This document shows, piece by piece, positions 44,127-53,163 of a stretch of 64,000 nucleotides of DNA (positions are counted from its first letter, which is position 1; every line of letters begins with the position of its first letter). Location of the stretch: positions 2,108,001 to 2,172,000 of the forward strand of contig NZ_CP197401.1 of assembly GCF_052162025.1 (NCBI RefSeq), in the 5' to 3' direction. The notes under the pieces are model-generated. The model was not told the origin of the DNA. It made no database searches and saw only the letters and a list, made by a program, of their open reading frames with translations. The position numbers and the translations under genes are program-made. The DNA comes from Methylobacter sp015476545. GTDB taxonomy: Bacteria > Pseudomonadota > Gammaproteobacteria > Methylococcales > Methylomonadaceae.

Positions 44127-44176
44127 CTAACCTGACAGTCTCCGAGCTTCCAGCGCTGTCTGTCAGGTTAGGTTTT
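44127..44176 (+). terminator. Terminator after the repeat protein gene
   Basis: CTAACCTGACAG (44127-44138) is exactly complemented by CTGTCAGGTTAG (44160-44171), followed by GTTTTG. It lies 36 bases after the stop, between convergent genes. Confidence 0.7.
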
Positions 44177-44312
44177 GCTGACTTTTAGCGCAACCAAAAC
44201 AGGGCTGGAACGAAGCGGATAAAGCCCAGGTAACTCCGTACAGGAAGTAACGCTTAAAGATCGAATAAAGCTTTATTTGAATGTGAGGAAGGAAAACAGA
44301 AGATTTCTGACA

Positions 44313-45089
44313 TTAATTCTTTTTAAAAAGGCAGCGCACTTTCTGTATAAAACCCGTTTGCGCTTGTTCCCATTGCGCCAATGTAACGCTGATATTATCG
44401 CAATGCGGGCCCCCACTCTGTAAAGCCAGGGTTACAAGATGCTCAGGGCCATCTTGATCAAGCGGATGATTCTGAAGAATAGCCGGAATCTGGTCTTTTT
44501 CTACAAATTGCCAGAACCCGTCACTGCATAGCAGGAATATATCGCCGCTTTTCAATGTGCCTACATGAATATCGGGCTCCGGTTTTTTAGGGCCTCCCAG
44601 GCGTTTGTAAAGCTGGTTTTGTAACGATCTGGCCTCACTGCCGCCATCTTCAATGGCGCCCTGATCGATCATCAGCTGAATCAGTGAATGATCCAGCGTT
44701 TGATTGATCAGCCGGCCTTGCCTGTAATGGTACAGGCGCGAGTCGCCGATATGAGCCCAATAGGCTTGACGTTTGTCGATATACAGCAAGACGCAGGTTG
44801 TGCCGGGCGCCAATGAACTATCTGCTTCAAGTTGATTAATTTTTTCATGGGATTGACTGCAGATAGCTTCGAGAAATAATTCAGGATTGCGAATTCTGTT
44901 TTTTTTGAAAGCCTGTTCAGCAGTGTCTACGACAATTTGCGCGGCCTGACCGCCTTTGGGAATTCCGCCCATGCCGTCAGCGACAACCATTAAATGCCTT
45001 TTTCCATCCCCCGTGTGGAATATGCCTATGCGATCCTGCTGTTCACTGCGTTTGCCTATGTTGATCGCTTGTCCAAATTTCCAGGGCAT
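44313..45089 (-). CDS. PP2C-family protein serine/threonine phosphatase
   Basis: Metal-dependent phosphatase of 258 residues. The PP2C motifs appear in order: RSEQQDRIGIF (first metal Asp), VVADGMGG (38-42), TTCVLLYIDKRQAYWAHIGDSRLY, LLCSDGFW and CDNISVTL (last metal Asp). It is cytoplasmic with no membrane helix. It lies 37 bases after the kinase gene on the same strand and should oppose the kinase. It is the last gene of the FHA-kinase-phosphatase unit. Confidence 0.94.
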   Translation of the reverse strand: MPWKFGQAINIGKRSEQQDRIGIFHTGDGKRHLMVVADGMGGIPKGGQAAQIVVDTAEQAFKKNRIRNPELFLEAICSQSHEKINQLEADSSLAPGTTCVLLYIDKRQAYWAHIGDSRLYHYRQGRLINQTLDHSLIQLMIDQGAIEDGGSEARSLQNQLYKRLGGPKKPEPDIHVGTLKSGDIFLLCSDGFWQFVEKDQIPAILQNHPLDQDGPEHLVTLALQSGGPHCDNISVTLAQWEQAQTGFIQKVRCLFKKN

Positions 45090-45126
45090 CAGGGGCTCCT
45101 CTTTTTAATGTGTTGTCATACACTGT

Positions 45127-46725
45127 TTAATCAAATATTGATTTAATCTTTCCAAACAGGCGCTGGGGGGCATCCGTAAAGGCGTTGGTTTTCTTTCTGA
45201 GCGCCAGCAATCTGGAAGAGTTAGGGTAAATGGAAAGCCCTCTTTGAATATTTGCTTTGGCAGCGGTGTAATCAAAAGCGTCCAGATTAGACTCGGCCAG
45301 ATCCGCATAAGCATTGGCGACCTTGAATTTTCCTTGTTGGGCTTCGGTGTTGTTGGGGTCCAGAAGCAGGACTTCATGAAAATAATACAAGGCGTTATTT
45401 CTGGAGGGCGAAGTCAATCTGTAGGTCTGCAGCGCCTTTGCCGCTTCTGAAAGATACAGATCAATTTTTTCCTGCATGGACGCATACAAGGCTCCGATGC
45501 GCGTTATGCCCTGGGTGGCAATACCATTATCAGGGTCTATCTCAAGTACCAGATTGTATGCATCGTATGCCTGTTTCAGAATTGGCATGGATAAGTTCGG
45601 CTTGGCCAGAAGGGCTTCTGTCTGAGCAAGTAATTGCCGGATTCTGTTCTCGTCCAATAAAGGGGGAGGCGCTTCGGCAGTAGCGCTTTTATTCTGGGCA
45701 GTATCGGCTGAAGAGTCCTCAGATGAAGCCGGTTCTATATTTAAATAAGGATAAAAATAGATGGCAGCCGATAGTACGGCGACGCTGGCTACGCCAAGCC
45801 ATACCAGCTTGTAGGGGCGTTTTGGGGGGGCGCTTGGCTGATTTGCTGAAAGCGGACCTTTAACGGGCGCTTTGGCTTTTTTGTCGGCAGAAGGCGTGGT
45901 CCTGCCGGTTTTCCGGGACAACACACGCCTGGCAACAGGATTTTGGAGCTGTTCAAGAAAGTCGGCCAAATCGCCGGCGGAGTCAAAGCGATCATCCGCA
46001 TCCTTGGCAATCATCAAATCCAATAATTCCTGATATTGTGCAAGGCGCTTGGGGAGTGGAGGAGCTTCGGTCGTTAAATGGGCAATGATGATTTCAATCG
46101 GAGAATCGCCCTGAAACGGTTTTTGACCGGTCAGCATTTCGTAAAGAATAATGCCGAGACTGTAAATATCCGTTCTGGCATCGAGCGGTTTCTGTTCGGC
46201 TTGCTCCGGACTTAGATAATGGGGGCTGCCGATGGCCGAGCCGTCCATGGTCAATGAGGTATCGGACTGTAATCGTTTGGCCACGCCAAAGTCCGTCAGG
46301 ACAGGCGAGCCATTTTTTCTGAAAAGGATGTTTTCAGGTTTGATATCCCGGTGGATGACGCCTTTTTGGTGGACAAAATCGAGACAGCGCGCGAGCAGTT
46401 TTATCAACTGTATGGCTTCATCCGGCGGCAAGCCGGCATGGATGCGCTGCTTGAGATCGCCGCCCTCAATATACTCCATGGCCAGGAAGCAGCGTCCATC
46501 GACCTCTCCCAAATCATGGATGGTAATAATGTTGTGATGATTCAATGAGGCGATGATCCTGCCTTCATTGAAGAAACGCTTGATTTGGGCCTCGGTATCA
46601 AATCTTTTCAGAATCTTCAAAGCGACAGGGCGGTCAAGAGACTGCTGTGTCGCTAAAAAAACAGAAGCCATGCCGCCTTCGCCTAAAAGCTTCTGGATTG
46701 TGTAGCCGGGAACCAGGATAGTCAA
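45127..46725 (-). CDS. Membrane-anchored Hanks-type Ser/Thr protein kinase
   Basis: Protein of 532 residues. The kinase domain (about 8-265) has the glycine loop LLGEGGMASVF, VALK with Lys37, the catalytic loop VIHRDIKPENILF with Asp127, DFG at 145-147 and GSPHYLSPEQ. A basic, Pro/Lys-rich linker leads to one membrane helix (LVWLGVASVAVLSAAIYFY, about 308-326). The C-terminal part is helical with TPR-like repeats (AYDAYNLVLEIDPDNGIA, YFHEVLLLDPNNTEAQQGK) and would lie outside the cytoplasm. The FHA gene is 54 bases upstream and the phosphatase 37 bases downstream. Confidence 0.95.
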   Translation of the reverse strand: MTILVPGYTIQKLLGEGGMASVFLATQQSLDRPVALKILKRFDTEAQIKRFFNEGRIIASLNHHNIITIHDLGEVDGRCFLAMEYIEGGDLKQRIHAGLPPDEAIQLIKLLARCLDFVHQKGVIHRDIKPENILFRKNGSPVLTDFGVAKRLQSDTSLTMDGSAIGSPHYLSPEQAEQKPLDARTDIYSLGIILYEMLTGQKPFQGDSPIEIIIAHLTTEAPPLPKRLAQYQELLDLMIAKDADDRFDSAGDLADFLEQLQNPVARRVLSRKTGRTTPSADKKAKAPVKGPLSANQPSAPPKRPYKLVWLGVASVAVLSAAIYFYPYLNIEPASSEDSSADTAQNKSATAEAPPPLLDENRIRQLLAQTEALLAKPNLSMPILKQAYDAYNLVLEIDPDNGIATQGITRIGALYASMQEKIDLYLSEAAKALQTYRLTSPSRNNALYYFHEVLLLDPNNTEAQQGKFKVANAYADLAESNLDAFDYTAAKANIQRGLSIYPNSSRLLALRKKTNAFTDAPQRLFGKIKSIFD

Positions 46726-46779
46726 TGGTAGCTTTTCACTGTTGAGAAAAAGGATTTGGCGCCTTTAATCAGCGGCTCA

Positions 46780-47481
46780 TCATTTGATGATGAAACGAAA
46801 TTTTGTTCCGCGGATCTCGATATTATCGCCGTGCTTGAGTTTTACCCTGGCTTTGACTGTGCTGCCGTTATGGCGGGTATTTCCGCGTTTTTCCGGAACC
46901 AGATAATAGCCGTCGCTTTGACGGACGATTTTGGCGGCGACTTTCGGAGCGAACCAGCCACCGATCTGGATATCACAGTCCGAGGATTTTCCGATGGCAA
47001 AGCGGGTTTTTGACAGCCTGAACGTGCGGCCGGCCATTGCGCCGCTGGCAGCTTCAAGGCAAGCGTTGTTGGCCTCCTTGTCTTTTATCAGGCTTTCCAG
47101 TCTGGAAACGTCGATCTCCACGGTAGCCGATTGGGTGCTATTGCTTTTTTCATTTGAAGTTCGTGCGTCCGTTTTTTCAACAGATACAGGTAAATCAACC
47201 GCGATGAATCTTAGCTTATGTTTGAAAATACTTATTTCATCGCCGTAACTTAATTCTGCCTCCGATATCCGCTCGCCGTTTACATAAACGCCATTTTTGC
47301 TTTTGAGGTCATGAATGGTGTATTTGTCACCGTTTTTGATGATTTCAGCATGATTGCCCGAGACACCTACGTTGTCGATTACAACATCATTATCCTGATT
47401 GCGGCCAATTCGAGTGATGAGGGATTTCACCTCATGTTTGGATTTGAGTTCATCGTTAAAGTAAATATTCAGGTAACCCAT
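46780..47481 (-). CDS. FHA-domain protein, two FHA modules
   Basis: Phosphothreonine-reading protein of 233 residues. The N-terminal FHA domain (about 20-95) is complete: ITRIGRNQDNDVVID, VSGNHAEI with Ser41 and His44, and DLKSKNGVYVNG. A linker with a predicted helix (SRLESLIKDKEANNACLEAA) leads to a second, weaker FHA-like domain (RTFRLSKTRFAIGKSSDCDI, then GNTRHNGSTVKARVKLKHGD). It lacks the S-x2-H of classical sites. First gene of a three-gene unit with kinase and phosphatase. The TAAAGC microsatellite lies 90 bases upstream of its start. Confidence 0.92.
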   Translation of the reverse strand: MGYLNIYFNDELKSKHEVKSLITRIGRNQDNDVVIDNVGVSGNHAEIIKNGDKYTIHDLKSKNGVYVNGERISEAELSYGDEISIFKHKLRFIAVDLPVSVEKTDARTSNEKSNSTQSATVEIDVSRLESLIKDKEANNACLEAASGAMAGRTFRLSKTRFAIGKSSDCDIQIGGWFAPKVAAKIVRQSDGYYLVPEKRGNTRHNGSTVKARVKLKHGDNIEIRGTKFRFIIK

Positions 47482-47570
47482 AGCGAAATCCGTTTAATCA
47501 AAAAATATAAATAGCAAAGTATAGGTTAGAAATTATTTTTTTGATGTTCACCGCATATCTAAAATAAATT

Positions 47571-47636
47571 TAAAGCTAAAGCTAAAGCTAAAGCTAAAGC
47601 TAAAGCTAAAGCTAAAGCTAAAGCTAAAGCTAAAGC
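47571..47636. repeat. Microsatellite: 11 perfect copies of TAAAGC
   Basis: Sixty-six bases of uninterrupted TAAAGC units, read GCTTTA on the minus strand. They lie in the gap between the divergent FHA gene (start 47481) and the large secreted protein gene (start 47870). Six-base units outside coding sequence can change promoter spacing by slippage; that effect is inferred. Confidence 0.97.
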
Positions 47637-47869
47637 CGAAAGTTCTCATTAACTGGCTTGGCGATGTAAGCGTTTAATCCCTGAAAACGGTGAATTGGGC
47701 GAATTGTCTACTGGTTTAATAATTTCTAAGGCAGAACCAGGTAAGATTGCTTGAAAATGAGGCTTCCCCGCTAGCTCAACAGAATTTAAAGAAGAAGCCG
47801 GGCAAACCGGCCGGTTGGTAGCCAATTTCGGAAGTCGGAAAATTTCAACAGCGTCCTTAAGGAATAAAA
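47637..47869. other. Intergenic segment with a minus-strand open frame
   Basis: Between the microsatellite and the start of the large secreted protein. The minus strand carries an open frame ending at TAA 47649 with RPVCPASSLNSVELAGKP and NSPNSPFSGIKRLH. It reads like protein but has no recognised family. Its only ATG (47891) lies inside the neighbouring gene. It may be the displaced 3' end of a lost gene. The + strand has the AAGGA ribosome site for 47870. Confidence 0.3.
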
Positions 47870-50800
47870 ATGAAATGGCGGCAGTGTGCACGGTTAAGCG
47901 CGACAGTGATATTAACCGTGGCTTTCATGATCGTGGCGACAAGCCGGCCGGCCCAGGCCGTAGAAGGCGCTCCCATCATCAATAACGGCAGTTTCGAATC
48001 TCTCCATGACACCAAACCGGGCGCTGATGGATGGGCGGCAGGATGGAAATTGGACGCAGCCGGGCAGATTCCTTCTGATTGGCAACTAAACCCGGCTTAT
48101 CCCGGCCAGTTGATGTTTGGCGCCGATGATCCGCATATTGGCTCGCGATTTGCCCGGATAACTGCGTCAGCTCGCGGCGCCGCGCACATTTATCAGCGCT
48201 GCCGGGGCCTGCAGGCGGGCAAGTGGTATCGCGTTTCCTTATGGGCCAGAGGCGGTGCGTTCGCCGTACAGACGTACGAATCTTTCCGGGAAAGACAGGC
48301 CGAAAGCCAGACGCTGCTGCAGGAACATGCCGGCGCGAAATGGCAGCAGTACACCGTTTTTTATCAGCCAGCCGGGACGGGATATCTTGATTCGGCCTTA
48401 GTTATTTCCACGGCTTCGCAATCGGGCGTCGATATCGACGATGTCCGCGTGGAACCTACGGATTTACCGGAACTGCCGACTGATGCGACAGACATGGTTT
48501 TTCAGAATGAGGCTGTACAGTTGAGTTTCTCGCCTGCCGGTTTTTTGACTCACTTCATCAGTCTGGATTCCAGCGAAGACTATGCGGCAATCAATGCCAG
48601 AAGGCCGATGCTGACTGTCTCACGGGCCGGAATACAGGGAATGCCTGTGACCCGGCTCTCGCGGAAAGGCGATGTCCTGACCGCGCAATTCATCGATCCT
48701 CAGATCAAGGTCAGTTTGCGCGTGATTCCTGCGAAGCGGCATCTTACTTTTGACGTGCTTAGTGCCGAGCCGGCGGATCTTGATGGCCTGACCATCGACT
48801 TCCCTTTGCGGCGTCTCGAAAACGTCGCGCCGGCTTTCAATGCAACCTACGACAGAGAATTCGGCGCGGCCTTCTTCGGCATTACCGAGAACACGGTCAA
48901 CCATCCGATGTCGCTGGGCAACTCTGTGCAGCTGCTCAGGAGCGAAGCCCAGCGCGGCCATGGCATAGCAGGCGCGAAATTTTCCCTTGTGGCGGCGCCC
49001 ATCGAGGATTTCAAGCCTGCGATCCGGGAGGCCGAACGCGCGGCGGGATTGCCGTCCCCTGAGCTGGGTGGAAATTGGGCGCGCGATTCGGAATCAGTGC
49101 AAAAATCCTATCTGTTTGCTACCGACGCGTCGGAAGCCAATATCGATGCGCTGATCGACCATGCCAAACTGGGAGGCTTCGGCACCCTTGTTTTTTTGAA
49201 AAACAATTGGCTGGATAGCCACGGTCATTACCGGATCAACACCGACAATTTTCCGCACGGTCTCGAGGGAGTGAGAGCGGCGGTGGCGAAGATTCATGCG
49301 GCCGGGCTTGAAGCCGGAGTGCATGTGTTTGGCCCCTCGATCTCGCCGAACGATTCCTACATCATGCCAAAGCCGGATGGTCGCCTGGCGGCGGTTCCTG
49401 TCCCGGATCTTGCCGAGGCGCTCGATGCGAAAGTCTCCGCCATCACGCTGGCGGCTGAACCTAGGCTGCCGCCGATAGATTCTCGCCGCAAGGAGTTTCC
49501 GGGCCAGTACCTGAGAATAGGCGATGAGATCATCCGCTATGAGGCCGCGGAGCCGGGTCCTCCGTTCCGGTATATTCGTTGTGTGCGCGGTGCATTGGGC
49601 ACCAAGGCGGAGGCTCATCCTGCCGGATCGCCTGTAAGAAGGCTTCTTACAATGTGGGGCTATTTTCTCGTGGACCCTGACAGCTCGCTCGTTGACGAAG
49701 TTTCCCAGAACTTCGCCGATGTCTTTAACAGCGCGGATTTCGATATGCTGTATGTTGACGCCAGCGACGGCATCATCGATGACTATATCGACAGCTGGTA
49801 TTACCTCAATCGCATGCATCTTGCTTATTACCGTAAATTCAGGAAGGACGTGCTCTATCAGACCAGCAACGGCGTGGGTACGGATTTGCGCTGGCATATC
49901 GTGCCGCGGTCCGCTTCGGCAGACGGCCACGGCGACATCAAGGGCTATCTCGATGAGCGATGGCCAGGGATTCTGCGTATGGATGCGAACTTTACCCGTC
50001 CCGATATCGGCTGGTATTACTGGTTCAAGGATATACGGCCGGATCAGCTCGAATATGTCGCCGCCAAAGCGCTGGCAGTGGATGGATCGATTTCGCTGGA
50101 GACGTCGCGCGCGGCGCTGGAAAGTCAGACGCAGTCGCGGCAGATGATGGATACGCTTCGAAAGTGGGAGCAGTACCGGCGCGCCCAACCTGTTTCGCAG
50201 GAGATAAAAGCCAAGCTGAGAGAGCCGCAGAAGGATTTTAAACTGTTCAGCGATGCTGACGGCGACTGGCAGATCTATCGCGCTTTGTATGAGCCGGTGA
50301 GATATGTGGATGTGCTGGACGGCAAGCAGAATACGTGGATTATTCGCAACGATACGGCGAGCGAGCGCCAGCTTGGCGTGGAGATCATTGCCGGCAGGAG
50401 GCCCGGAGCGCCGGCTGCCTATAATGCACCGGAAGCCTTCATGATCGAAAGTTTTGACAATGCAGCCGACTTCCAGATGAGCGATCGCAATCAATACGAG
50501 AAACATGTTGTCCGCGCGGACAAGGTTTTGTCGTTTAACGGGCCTGTGCGCGATGGCGTGCGGCAGAGTTTCGGGGCAACCAAGAGCGAGATAGAGGCCG
50601 ACGGGAGCGCTTTGCTTTATACCGCAGCAAACAATGGCAAGTATGGCGGATGGTCGGCGATCGGCCGCCGGTTCGATGAGCCTTTGAATCTATCGGGACA
50701 TAATGCATTGGGTGTCTGGGTCATGGGGGACGCCAAATACGAGCAGCTTCATATCCAGCTCAGAGACTCAAAAGGGCGCAGCGCCGATTTTCAAGCCGCT

Positions 50801-51241
50801 ATTGACTTCATGGGATGGCATCTGTTGACCTTTCCCTTCCTAGCCGACAGTCAGTTCGACTGGGCGAACACGGAGTATCTGCTGTTTTATTTCGATGCCA
50901 TACCGGCCAAGACGACGGTCAGCGTCGCGCTCGACGGTGTTCGTGCATTCCGGACGCCTGCCTCAGTTCCTTCGCTTGACCGGCCCATCATCACGGTCAA
51001 CGGAGAGAGCATGGTCTTTTCTGAATCGCTGGCGGCGGGACAGGCACTGACTTCGGAAGGCCCTGGCGAAACGATTCATTGGCCCGGCGGCATGGCGCCG
51101 GGAAAGAAGGTTGAACTGTCCAGGCTGCAGCTTAAGCTGAAACCGGGCGAGAACGCGGTGACATTTTCTGCCGCGAAACCGGAGGCTTTTCCCGGCGACG
51201 TACGTGTCCTGCTTTACCCTATCTGGCCTATAGAAGAATAG
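47870..51241 (+). CDS. Large secreted glycoside-hydrolase-like protein, family not identified
   Basis: Protein of 1123 residues with a signal peptide ending ATSRPAQA (residue 30). A jelly-roll carbohydrate-binding domain follows (about 35-200; INNGSFESLHD, ISTASQSGVDIDDVRVE), then a beta-rich domain (about 205-400). A TIM-barrel-like region (about 405-770) carries GFGTLVFLKNNWLDSHGHY, a KIHAAGLEAGVHVFGP strand and DMLYVDASDGIIDD, with D630 and D633 as candidate catalytic acids. Near the C-terminus is a second sandwich (GWSAIGRRFDEPLNLSGHNA, about 925-1020). The layout recalls alpha-galactosidase-clan or related secreted glycosidases, but I do not recognise a named family. An AAGGA site precedes ATG 47870. 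It stands alone. Confidence 0.8.
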   Translation: MKWRQCARLSATVILTVAFMIVATSRPAQAVEGAPIINNGSFESLHDTKPGADGWAAGWKLDAAGQIPSDWQLNPAYPGQLMFGADDPHIGSRFARITASARGAAHIYQRCRGLQAGKWYRVSLWARGGAFAVQTYESFRERQAESQTLLQEHAGAKWQQYTVFYQPAGTGYLDSALVISTASQSGVDIDDVRVEPTDLPELPTDATDMVFQNEAVQLSFSPAGFLTHFISLDSSEDYAAINARRPMLTVSRAGIQGMPVTRLSRKGDVLTAQFIDPQIKVSLRVIPAKRHLTFDVLSAEPADLDGLTIDFPLRRLENVAPAFNATYDREFGAAFFGITENTVNHPMSLGNSVQLLRSEAQRGHGIAGAKFSLVAAPIEDFKPAIREAERAAGLPSPELGGNWARDSESVQKSYLFATDASEANIDALIDHAKLGGFGTLVFLKNNWLDSHGHYRINTDNFPHGLEGVRAAVAKIHAAGLEAGVHVFGPSISPNDSYIMPKPDGRLAAVPVPDLAEALDAKVSAITLAAEPRLPPIDSRRKEFPGQYLRIGDEIIRYEAAEPGPPFRYIRCVRGALGTKAEAHPAGSPVRRLLTMWGYFLVDPDSSLVDEVSQNFADVFNSADFDMLYVDASDGIIDDYIDSWYYLNRMHLAYYRKFRKDVLYQTSNGVGTDLRWHIVPRSASADGHGDIKGYLDERWPGILRMDANFTRPDIGWYYWFKDIRPDQLEYVAAKALAVDGSISLETSRAALESQTQSRQMMDTLRKWEQYRRAQPVSQEIKAKLREPQKDFKLFSDADGDWQIYRALYEPVRYVDVLDGKQNTWIIRNDTASERQLGVEIIAGRRPGAPAAYNAPEAFMIESFDNAADFQMSDRNQYEKHVVRADKVLSFNGPVRDGVRQSFGATKSEIEADGSALLYTAANNGKYGGWSAIGRRFDEPLNLSGHNALGVWVMGDAKYEQLHIQLRDSKGRSADFQAAIDFMGWHLLTFPFLADSQFDWANTEYLLFYFDAIPAKTTVSVALDGVRAFRTPASVPSLDRPIITVNGESMVFSESLAAGQALTSEGPGETIHWPGGMAPGKKVELSRLQLKLKPGENAVTFSAAKPEAFPGDVRVLLYPIWPIEE

Positions 51242-51242
51242 A

Positions 51243-51321
51243 TGTAAGCTGGGTTGGAGCTTTAGCGGAAACCCAGCATAGGTGGCCCCCAAAGATAAGG
51301 GTTGTCAGCCCAGCTTATCTT
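51243..51321. repeat. Dispersed hairpin repeat, copy 2
   Basis: Starts GTAAGCTGGGTTGGAGCTTT and continues AGCGGAAACCCAGCAT; the far end GTCAGCCCAGCTTATC is complementary to the start. It is the second copy of the element at 15191-15263. Its far end overlaps the last codons of the YeeZ-like gene, so it may also serve as transcription end between the convergent genes. Confidence 0.6.
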
Positions 51322-52147
51322 TATCAATCAGCTCCTCATAACCCTTTTTGTAATCGGGATAGCGAAATTGATACCCCAAATCTCGCAATCGCCGGTTGCT
51401 GCAACGCTTGTTCATCGCAGCATCTTGGTCGACCGCTTTGGCGGCAGGCGGTGCGCAATGCATGCGTTCGGCCAGCCATGAAATCACATCCCATAAAGGA
51501 GCGGGATCATCGTCGCTGGCAAGATAGCAGTTTTCCAGTTTGCGGCCTTTTAGCCGCTGCTCGAGCAGAAAGTCCAGTACGCCGACACAGTCCAGATGAT
51601 GAATGCGGTTGGTGAAATAGGGCGGTTCTTTTTGAATGGCGGGGGATTGCGCGGCCATTCTTAATAGCGACTCGCGGCCGGGGCCGTAAATGCCGGAAAA
51701 GCGTACGATGATGTTATCGGGATTGAGTTCAATCAGCTGCTTTTCTGCCTGCCGGATTAACCGGTTCGTGACTGCTTCGGGTTCGGCCGGCGAATCTTCA
51801 TCGACCCATTCGCCTTGTGATTGCGCGTAAACACCGGTTGATGAGACGAAAATCCACGGGCACTGGGGCAGTTTAGCCAGCAGATGATGCAGGCCGGCCT
51901 CATAAATGGCGCGATAGTCTGACTCAGTGCGCTCATCGGGCGTAACGATGAAAAACAGCAGGTCGAAATCCGTATCCAGCGCATCAAGTCCTATGTCTGA
52001 TGCGATGTCGGCAGCCACATAGCGGATTCGGCTGTCATGGGCTGGCGGATGGCGCTTAAGCCCCGTTACCTGATGGCCTTTATCGGACAGTACATGAGCC
52101 AGGCGCGTGCCCAGGCCGCCGCAGCCGACAATCAATATGTTCGCCAT
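51305..52147 (-). CDS. NAD(P)-binding SDR protein, YeeZ-like
   Basis: Extended/atypical short-chain dehydrogenase of 280 residues. The nucleotide loop is ILIVGCGGLGTRLAHVL, then VTGLKRHPPAHDSRIRYVAA, IFVSSTGVYAQSQGEWVDE and RFSGIYGPGRESLL. The catalytic Tyr-x3-Lys is not clear, as in other YeeZ proteins. The start is 2 bases after the stop of the DUF523/DUF1722 gene, so they form an operon. The reaction is unknown. Its 3' end runs into repeat copy 2. Confidence 0.88.
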   Translation of the reverse strand: MANILIVGCGGLGTRLAHVLSDKGHQVTGLKRHPPAHDSRIRYVAADIASDIGLDALDTDFDLLFFIVTPDERTESDYRAIYEAGLHHLLAKLPQCPWIFVSSTGVYAQSQGEWVDEDSPAEPEAVTNRLIRQAEKQLIELNPDNIIVRFSGIYGPGRESLLRMAAQSPAIQKEPPYFTNRIHHLDCVGVLDFLLEQRLKGRKLENCYLASDDDPAPLWDVISWLAERMHCAPPAAKAVDQDAAMNKRCSNRRLRDLGYQFRYPDYKKGYEELIDKDKLG

Positions 52148-52149
52148 GA

Positions 52150-53082
52150 TTACAGCAGACTGGTCAGCCGCAATTCCTGAGGATAGGGCGACATATAATA
52201 GGATTCGTCAATATAAGGATCGGGCGCTTTGCGGAAGTGGTGCTTCAGCAGCGTCAAAGGCACGATCAGCGGTACTTCACCCTGGCGGTAACGCTCAATG
52301 ATCTCGCATAGCTCGGCCTTGTCATCGGCGCTTAATTCTTTTTTCAGATAGCCCTGGATGTGCTGGAGGACATTGACGTGATTGCCGCGGCTGGCGACTT
52401 TTCTGAGCATCTTCATCAGCAAAAGGATATATTGACCGGCAAGCTGTTCGATATTGTCCGGGGTTGCGCCGGCCGCTAACTGGCCCAACTCTTGGTAGTC
52501 ACCATGACTCATGATGATCAGCTTATGCCGGGCATGAAAACGGGTCAGATTGCGTACCGTCAGCCCTTCCTCCAGCATTGATTTCCAGCGGTGCAGCACA
52601 TAGACGCGCTGAATGAAATTCTCGCGCAGGCCAGGATCGCCCAGCCGGCCTTCTTCTTCGACCGGCAGCAGCGGATTATTGCGCATCAGGGTTTCGGCAT
52701 AAATTCCTACGCCTTCCCGCCTGGGTATATTGTCGGTATAAACTTTGACCCGCTCCATGCCGCAACTCGGCGAATCCTTTTTCAGGATATAGCCGCATAA
52801 ATCGGCAAATTGCGCTTTCAGACGTTCGGCATGGCTGCGCAGCCGTTCCGTCACATCGATTTCAGGGTTTTTAACGCCGATGCAGCGCACCTCGCCATTG
52901 AGCCTGACCAGGTGGATGGTCGGACGCGGTATGCCGAGGCCGATTTCAACTTCCGGGCAGAACGGCCGGAAATCGAAATACTCGCCGAGCGTGCCGGTGA
53001 TATAGGCATCGTGCTTGTGGCTGCCGTCGTAACGGACATGCTGGCCAACCAAGCAACTGCTGATGCCGATGGGGATTTTTTT
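52150..53082 (-). CDS. DUF523 and DUF1722 (YbgA-like) fusion protein
   Basis: Protein of 310 residues. The N-terminal DUF523 part (about 1-150) has the conserved cysteines in GISSCLVGQHVRYDGSHK, FRPFCPEVEIGLGIPR and ILKKDSPSCGMERVKVY. The C-terminal DUF1722 part (about 185-300) has RFHARHKLIIMSHGDYQELG and PLTLLKHHF. ATG 53082 (MKKIPIGISS) is preferred over the start at 53103, since it begins right at the domain. Such fusions often lie near photolyase or DNA-repair genes, but here the partner is the YeeZ-like gene, 2 bases downstream. Molecular function is unknown. Confidence 0.9.
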   Translation of the reverse strand, partial: KKIPIGISSCLVGQHVRYDGSHKHDAYITGTLGEYFDFRPFCPEVEIGLGIPRPTIHLVRLNGEVRCIGVKNPEIDVTERLRSHAERLKAQFADLCGYILKKDSPSCGMERVKVYTDNIPRREGVGIYAETLMRNNPLLPVEEEGRLGDPGLRENFIQRVYVLHRWKSMLEEGLTVRNLTRFHARHKLIIMSHGDYQELGQLAAGATPDNIEQLAGQYILLLMKMLRKVASRGNHVNVLQHIQGYLKKELSADDKAELCEIIERYRQGEVPLIVPLTLLKHHFRKAPDPYIDESYYMSPYPQELRLTSLL

Positions 53083-53163
53083 CATAATGAAGCAATTGAG
53101 CACGGCTGATTGAAGCGCGGCGCTAATCTCGCTGAGGACATTGGAAATGCCGGATCTGCCAAT

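Noticed and set aside
47571..47636. TAAAGC tract considered as part of a CRISPR array or an origin iteron set
   Set aside because: Units are six bases with no spacers and no replication or cas genes nearby; a simple microsatellite explains it.
49094..50506. 470-codon minus-strand frame opposite the large secreted protein
   Set aside because: The + strand frame has a signal peptide, domain pattern and ribosome site; the minus frame has none and appears to be a shadow.
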